Positions 6,650-10,082 of a DNA stretch of 10,082 nt are shown piece after piece. The number at the start of each line of letters is the position of its first letter. The stretch's first letter is position 1. The notes under the pieces are model-generated. The model did not search any database. It saw only the letters and a program-made list of their open reading frames with translations, and was not told where the DNA came from. The stretch is taken from positions 1 through 10,082 of the forward strand of contig UROX01000093.1 of assembly GCA_900549685.1 (NCBI GenBank). The letters run 5' to 3'. The position numbers and the translations under genes are program-made. The stretch comes from an uncultured Alistipes sp. Its GTDB lineage: Bacteria > Bacteroidota > Bacteroidia > Bacteroidales > Rikenellaceae.

Positions 6650-7744
6650 ATGAGCGAATCGAAAATACGCATCGGTATCACGCACGGCGATTTCAACGGA
6701 ATCGGCTACGAGGTGCTGATCAAGGCCCTGAGCGACCCTCGCATGTGCGAGTTGTGCACGCCTGTCCTTTACGGTTCCGCCAAGGCGGCGGGCTATTACA
6801 AAAAACAGATCGAAGGAGCCGAGAATCTCGGTTTCAATACGATCCGTTCGGCTGCGGAGGCCAATCCCAAACGGGTGAATCTGATCGACTGCATGACGGG
6901 CGATCCGAAGATCGAACCCGGCACGCTGTCGGCCGCCGCGGGCGAAAGCTCGGTCGCCGCGCTCCGTATGGCGGCCGCCGACCTGAAGGCCGGAACGATC
7001 GATGCCGTGGTGACGGCTCCGATCTGCAAGGAGAACGTGCAGGGAGAGGGATTTCCGTTTACGGGCCATACCGAGTTTTTCGCGGCCGAGTTCGGCGGCG
7101 AACCGCTTATGATGATGTGCAGCGACCTGCTCAAGGTCGGGCTGGTGACGATCCACATTCCCTTGTCGGAAGTGGCGGCGTCGATTTCCGAGGCCGGGAT
7201 CGTCGGAAAGCTCCGGGCCTTGCAGCGCTCCCTGCTGTGCGATTTCTCGATCCGCCGGCCGAAAATCGCCGTGCTGAGTCTCAATCCGCATGCGGGCGAC
7301 GGAGGCTTGATTGGCCGGGAAGAGGCCGAGATCATCGTGCCTGCCGTACAGGCCGCCTCGCGCGAGGGCATTCTGGCTTTCGGCCCGTTTGCCGCCGACG
7401 GTTTCTTCGCCTCGGGTTCCTATACCAAATACGACGCCGTGCTGGCCATGTACCACGATCAGGGACTCGCTCCGTTCAAGGCGCTCTGCGGAGGCGGCGT
7501 CAATTTCACGGCCGGCCTTCCCGTGGTGCGCACCAGTCCGGCCCACGGCGTGGGATTCGATATCGCGGGGCAGGGCAAGGCCGACGAAAGCGCCATGCGC
7601 GAGGCCATCTACATGGCTATCGACATTCTTCGCAGCCGACGCGTGTGGAACGAGATCAGCGCCAATCCGCTCCGCAAGTTCAAACGCGATACGGGAGCCG
7701 ACGTTTCGGCCTCGGATCTGCCCGAAGAGCCTGTGAAGGACTGA
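6650..7744 (+). CDS. pdxA: 4-hydroxythreonine-4-phosphate dehydrogenase
   Basis: PdxA oxidises 4-phosphohydroxy-L-threonine with NAD; after spontaneous decarboxylation the product is condensed by PdxJ with deoxyxylulose phosphate to make pyridoxine phosphate (DXP-dependent vitamin B6 route, cytoplasm). The 364-residue length is slightly above the E. coli enzyme. Visible signatures are the N-terminal THGDFNGIG (corresponding to GDPAGIG), the substrate-binding TGHTEF with H140, and the three metal-binding histidines H169 (in VTIHIPL), H214 (in NPHAGDGG) and H269 (in MYHDQGLAPFK). The C-terminal TSPAHGVGFDIAGQG motif is intact. The ATG at 6650 follows a purine-rich stretch but no clear Shine-Dalgarno. 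thrS begins 54 bp after its stop with no terminator between, so read-through into thrS is likely. Confidence 0.95.
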   Translation: MSESKIRIGITHGDFNGIGYEVLIKALSDPRMCELCTPVLYGSAKAAGYYKKQIEGAENLGFNTIRSAAEANPKRVNLIDCMTGDPKIEPGTLSAAAGESSVAALRMAAADLKAGTIDAVVTAPICKENVQGEGFPFTGHTEFFAAEFGGEPLMMMCSDLLKVGLVTIHIPLSEVAASISEAGIVGKLRALQRSLLCDFSIRRPKIAVLSLNPHAGDGGLIGREEAEIIVPAVQAASREGILAFGPFAADGFFASGSYTKYDAVLAMYHDQGLAPFKALCGGGVNFTAGLPVVRTSPAHGVGFDIAGQGKADESAMREAIYMAIDILRSRRVWNEISANPLRKFKRDTGADVSASDLPEEPVKD

Positions 7745-7763
7745 CGATACGGAAAGAAAAGAA

Positions 7764-7783
7764 GGTACAGCTCGTATTGTACC
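7764..7783 (+). promoter_or_regulatory. Hairpin ahead of thrS with tRNA-Thr-like anticodon loop
   Basis: GGTACA (7764-7769) pairs perfectly with TGTACC (7778-7783). An extra G-U closing pair is possible (7770 with 7777), leaving the loop CUCGUA. The loop contains U-CGU-A, which matches positions 33-37 of a tRNA-Thr with anticodon CGU. The hairpin lies 15 nt before the thrS start codon. In E. coli, ThrRS represses its own mRNA by binding a leader hairpin that mimics the tRNA-Thr anticodon arm, so the same role is proposed here. The stem is short, and the loop is 6 or 8 nt rather than the 7 nt of a tRNA. Confidence 0.4.
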
Positions 7784-7798
7784 GTAACAATCGATATT

Positions 7799-9748
7799 AT
7801 GATGATAAAAGTGACTTTTCCCGACGGCGGCATTCGTGAGTACGCCAAGGGAACGACCGCGATGCAGATCGCGGAAAGCATCAGCCCCCGGCTGGCCCAG
7901 GAAGTGTTGTCGGCGTCGGTGAACGGCACGGTGACGGACCTGAACATGCCTATCGAGGCCGATGCGCAGATCAGACTGCACAAATGGGAAGATCCCGAAG
8001 GCAAGAAAGCCTTCTGGCACTCGTCGTCCCACCTGCTGGCCGAAGCGCTCGAGGCGCTCTATCCGGGCATCAAGTTCGGTATCGGACCCAGCATCGAGAA
8101 CGGGTTCTACTACGACGTGGATTCTCCCGTGCCCATTACCGAGGGCGATCTGGCGAAGATCGAGAAGAAAATGGAAGAGCTGGCCCGCACCAAAGAGGCG
8201 ATCGTACGTCGCGAGGTGAGCAAGGCCGAAGCGCTGAAAACCTATACCGAAAAAGGCGACCAATACAAGGTGGAACTGATCGAGGGTCTCGAAGACGGCA
8301 CGATCAGTTTCTACCAGAACGGGGCCTTCACCGACCTGTGCCGCGGTCCTCACTTGCCGCATATGGGTTATATCAAGGCCATCAAGCTGACTTCCGTGGC
8401 CGGGGCCTACTGGCGCGGTAACGAGAAGAACAAGATGCTCACGCGTATCTATGGCATCACGTTCCCGAAAAAATCGCTGCTGGACGAGTATCTGGCTGCG
8501 ATGGAAGAAGCCAAGAAACGCGACCACCGCAAGCTGGGCAAGGAGCTGGAGCTGTTCTGCTTTTCTCCCCGTGTGGGGGCCGGTCTGCCGCTCTGGCTGC
8601 CCAAGGGCGCCGCGCTGCGTGACAGACTGGAACACTTCTTGCGCAACGTGCAGAAGAAATACGGCTATCTGCAGGTCATCACGCCGCATATCGGTATGAA
8701 GGATCTGTATGTGACCTCGGGCCACTATGCCAAGTACGGAAAGGACTCTTTCCAGCCCATCCATACGCCGGACGAGGGCGAGGAGTTCCTGCTCAAGCCG
8801 ATGAACTGCCCGCACCACTGCGAGATCTACAAGTTCAAACCGCGTTCTTACAAAGACCTGCCGCTGCGTTTCGCCGAATTCGGAACCGTGTACCGTTACG
8901 AACAGAGCGGCGAGCTGCACGGCCTGACGCGCGTGAGGGGATTCACGCAGGACGATGCGCACATCTTCTGCCGTCCCGACCAGCTCAAAGAGGAGTTCAT
9001 GAAGGTGATCGACATCGTGTTGTATATCTTCAAAACGCTGAGTTTCGATAAGTTCACGGCACAGGTGTCGCTGCGCGACCCGAACAACAAGGAGAAATAC
9101 ATCGGTTCGGACGAGAACTGGGCCAAGGCCGAACAGGCCATCATCGAGGCCGCTGCCGAAAAGGGACTCCAGACGACGGTCGAACTCGGCGAAGCCGCTT
9201 TCTACGGACCGAAGCTCGACTTCATGGTGCGCGACGCGATCGGCCGACAGTGGCAGTTGGGAACGATTCAGGTCGATTACAACCTGCCCGAACGTTTCGA
9301 TCTGACCTACAAAGGTTCCGACGACAAGGAGCATCGTCCCATTATGATCCACCGTGCGCCGTTCGGCTCGATGGAGCGTTTCGTGGCCGTGCTGCTCGAA
9401 CACACGGGCGGAAAATTCCCCTTGTGGCTCTCGCCCGATCAGGTGGTCGTGCTGCCGATTAGCGAAAAGTTCAACGAATATGCTCGAAAAGTTTCGGAAT
9501 GTCTGAATAATTCCGATATTCGTGCCCAGGTGGACGACCGCAACGAGAAGATCGGCCGGAAAATCCGGGACAACGAGCTCAAGCGCATTCCTTTCCTGCT
9601 CATCGTGGGCGAGAAGGAGGAACAGAACGAACAGGTCTCCGTCCGCATTCAGGGCGAAGGCGACAAAGGCTCGATGAGCTGCGACGAATTCATTGCGCTG
9701 GTCAAAGACAAAGTGGCCGCCGAGATTCAGACGCTCAACGCCCGATAA
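7799..9748 (+). CDS. thrS: Threonyl-tRNA synthetase
   Basis: ThrRS charges tRNA-Thr with threonine and edits mis-attached serine. The 649-residue protein has the full bacterial layout: a TGS domain (about 1-62), and an editing domain with H74xxxH78 and the C181/H185 pair in DLCRGPH. The class II catalytic core (about 245-540) carries zinc ligands C337 (MNCPHH), H388 (DDAHIF) and H518 (MIHRAPFGS), with motif 2 at FRYEQSG-like TVYRYEQSGELHGLTRVRGF. An anticodon-binding domain occupies about 545-649. Two adjacent ATG codons (7799, 7802) could start it; both give a normal N-terminus. It follows pdxA by 54 bp, with a candidate regulatory hairpin between. infC follows, as is common in bacteria. Confidence 0.97.
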   Translation: MMIKVTFPDGGIREYAKGTTAMQIAESISPRLAQEVLSASVNGTVTDLNMPIEADAQIRLHKWEDPEGKKAFWHSSSHLLAEALEALYPGIKFGIGPSIENGFYYDVDSPVPITEGDLAKIEKKMEELARTKEAIVRREVSKAEALKTYTEKGDQYKVELIEGLEDGTISFYQNGAFTDLCRGPHLPHMGYIKAIKLTSVAGAYWRGNEKNKMLTRIYGITFPKKSLLDEYLAAMEEAKKRDHRKLGKELELFCFSPRVGAGLPLWLPKGAALRDRLEHFLRNVQKKYGYLQVITPHIGMKDLYVTSGHYAKYGKDSFQPIHTPDEGEEFLLKPMNCPHHCEIYKFKPRSYKDLPLRFAEFGTVYRYEQSGELHGLTRVRGFTQDDAHIFCRPDQLKEEFMKVIDIVLYIFKTLSFDKFTAQVSLRDPNNKEKYIGSDENWAKAEQAIIEAAAEKGLQTTVELGEAAFYGPKLDFMVRDAIGRQWQLGTIQVDYNLPERFDLTYKGSDDKEHRPIMIHRAPFGSMERFVAVLLEHTGGKFPLWLSPDQVVVLPISEKFNEYARKVSECLNNSDIRAQVDDRNEKIGRKIRDNELKRIPFLLIVGEKEEQNEQVSVRIQGEGDKGSMSCDEFIALVKDKVAAEIQTLNAR

Positions 9749-9758
9749 CGAACTCTCG

Positions 9759-9784
9759 AGGCGTCCGGACAAGTCCGGACGCCT
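9759..9784 (+). terminator. Perfect GC-rich hairpin after thrS
   Basis: Arms 9759-9770 and 9773-9784 are exact reverse complements over 12 bp (AGGCGTCCGGAC with GTCCGGACGCCT), so the loop is a CAAG tetraloop closing an 11-bp stem. It begins 10 bp after the thrS stop codon. Only about three T residues follow, so it may be a partial terminator, an attenuator or an RNA-processing site between thrS and infC rather than a full stop. Confidence 0.6.
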
Positions 9785-9816
9785 TTCGGAATACTGCTTT
9801 ATTGTTTAACTAACGT

Positions 9817-9823
9817 AAGGAGG
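9817..9823 (+). promoter_or_regulatory. Strong Shine-Dalgarno deciding the infC start
   Basis: AAGGAGG is a near-perfect complement of the 16S 3' end, in contrast to the other genes here, which lack one. It ends 8 nt before an in-frame ATA (9832) and 11 nt before an in-frame ATT (9835), and 50 nt before the first in-frame ATG (9874). It therefore supports a non-ATG start. Confidence 0.75.
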
Positions 9824-9834
9824 ACAGAACCATA

Positions 9835-10082
9835 ATTACCAAACCTCAGACAAGACCCCGCTTCCGGGGTAGGATGCCGGAAAAAGAAGCCGCGCACAAG
9901 ATCAACAACAAGATCACGGCCCCTCAGGTGAGGGTCGTGGGTGACAACATCGAACAGCCGGTCGTGGTCTCGTTGCGCGAGGCCCTGCATATGGCCGACG
10001 AAATGGGACTGGACCTGGTGGAGATTTCGCCCAAGGCCGATCCCCCCGTGTGCCGCATCGTCGATTATTCGAAGTTCCTCTA
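9835..10082 (+). CDS. infC: Translation initiation factor IF-3 (5' part, runs off the window)
   Basis: IF-3 binds the 30S subunit, keeps it apart from 50S and proofreads the start codon and initiator tRNA. The IF-3 N-terminal domain is unmistakable: KINNKITAPQVRVVGDN, then SLREALHMADEMGLDLVEIS and PKADPPVCRIVDYSKFL just before the window ends. Upstream of this the frame stays open with a basic, proline-rich extension (ITKPQTRPRFRGRMPEKE) seen in many Bacteroidetes IF-3 proteins. No ATG, GTG or TTG occurs in frame between the Shine-Dalgarno and the ATG at 9874, so ATT at 9835 (or ATA at 9832) is taken as start. E. coli infC likewise uses AUU and is repressed by its own product, which discriminates against such codons. 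The ATG at 9874 is the fallback; it would lose the extension and has only a hairpin-bound GGGG ahead of it. Confidence 0.9.
   Translation, partial: MTKPQTRPRFRGRMPEKEAAHKINNKITAPQVRVVGDNIEQPVVVSLREALHMADEMGLDLVEISPKADPPVCRIVDYSKFL
9855..9870 (+). promoter_or_regulatory. Small hairpin in the early infC coding sequence
   Basis: ACCCCG (9855-9860) and CGGGGT (9865-9870) pair perfectly around a CTTC tetraloop. It lies 20 nt after the proposed ATT start and 3 nt before the first ATG. It would block initiation at that ATG and could affect the translation rate from the upstream start. Function is inferred only. Confidence 0.45.

Noticed and set aside
6545..9772. A minus-strand open frame of more than 1,000 codons lying opposite pdxA and thrS.
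   Set aside because: Both plus-strand genes are unmistakable with intact catalytic motifs. The antisense frame has no recognisable domain, no promoter and a composition typical of the complement of GC-biased codons.
9874..9876. ATG as the infC start codon.
   Set aside because: It is 50 nt from the strong Shine-Dalgarno, its own upstream G-run is held in a perfect hairpin, and the frame stays open with a plausible extension back to the ATT. It is kept only as a fallback.

Overview
The window looks like chromosomal DNA of a GC-rich member of the Bacteroidetes, most likely Alistipes-like (Rikenellaceae). This is an inference from three things. Promoter -7 boxes fit the Bacteroidetes TAnnTTTG pattern. 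Most genes lack obvious Shine-Dalgarno sequences. The proteins include a GIN-domain (DUF2807) secreted protein and exported lipoprotein-like peptidases, and the order thrS-infC is conserved. No mobile element, CRISPR array, tRNA or rRNA gene was seen.

Layout. Positions 1-372 are AT-rich and non-coding, ending in a perfect 21-bp inverted repeat. Positions 373-4172 (minus strand) hold a compact three-gene operon. It is read as a transglutaminase-fold lipoprotein, then an SH3b-NlpC/P60 peptidase overlapping it by 4 bp, then an L-Ala-D/L-Glu-type dipeptide epimerase with a twin-arginine signal. All three carry export signals, which suggests breakdown of murein peptides outside the cytoplasm. A consensus promoter lies upstream at 4216-4246.

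Positions 4481-5329 (plus strand) hold three small tightly packed genes: a YtxH-like membrane protein, a Phage_holin_3_6-type two-helix membrane protein and an arginine-rich small protein. The arrangement recalls enterobacterial yqjD-yqjE-yqjK. A long bidirectional terminator hairpin (5502-5545) separates it from a convergent secreted GIN-domain beta-solenoid protein (5650-6480, minus).

Positions 6650-10082 (plus strand) carry housekeeping genes: pdxA (vitamin B6 synthesis), thrS (threonyl-tRNA synthetase) and the beginning of infC (initiation factor IF-3, cut by the window end). Two regulatory signals stand out. A hairpin just ahead of thrS has a loop resembling the anticodon loop of tRNA-Thr(CGU). 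infC has a strong Shine-Dalgarno but no ATG, GTG or TTG near it, so it probably starts at ATT or ATA. Both parallel the autoregulation known for E. coli thrS and infC.
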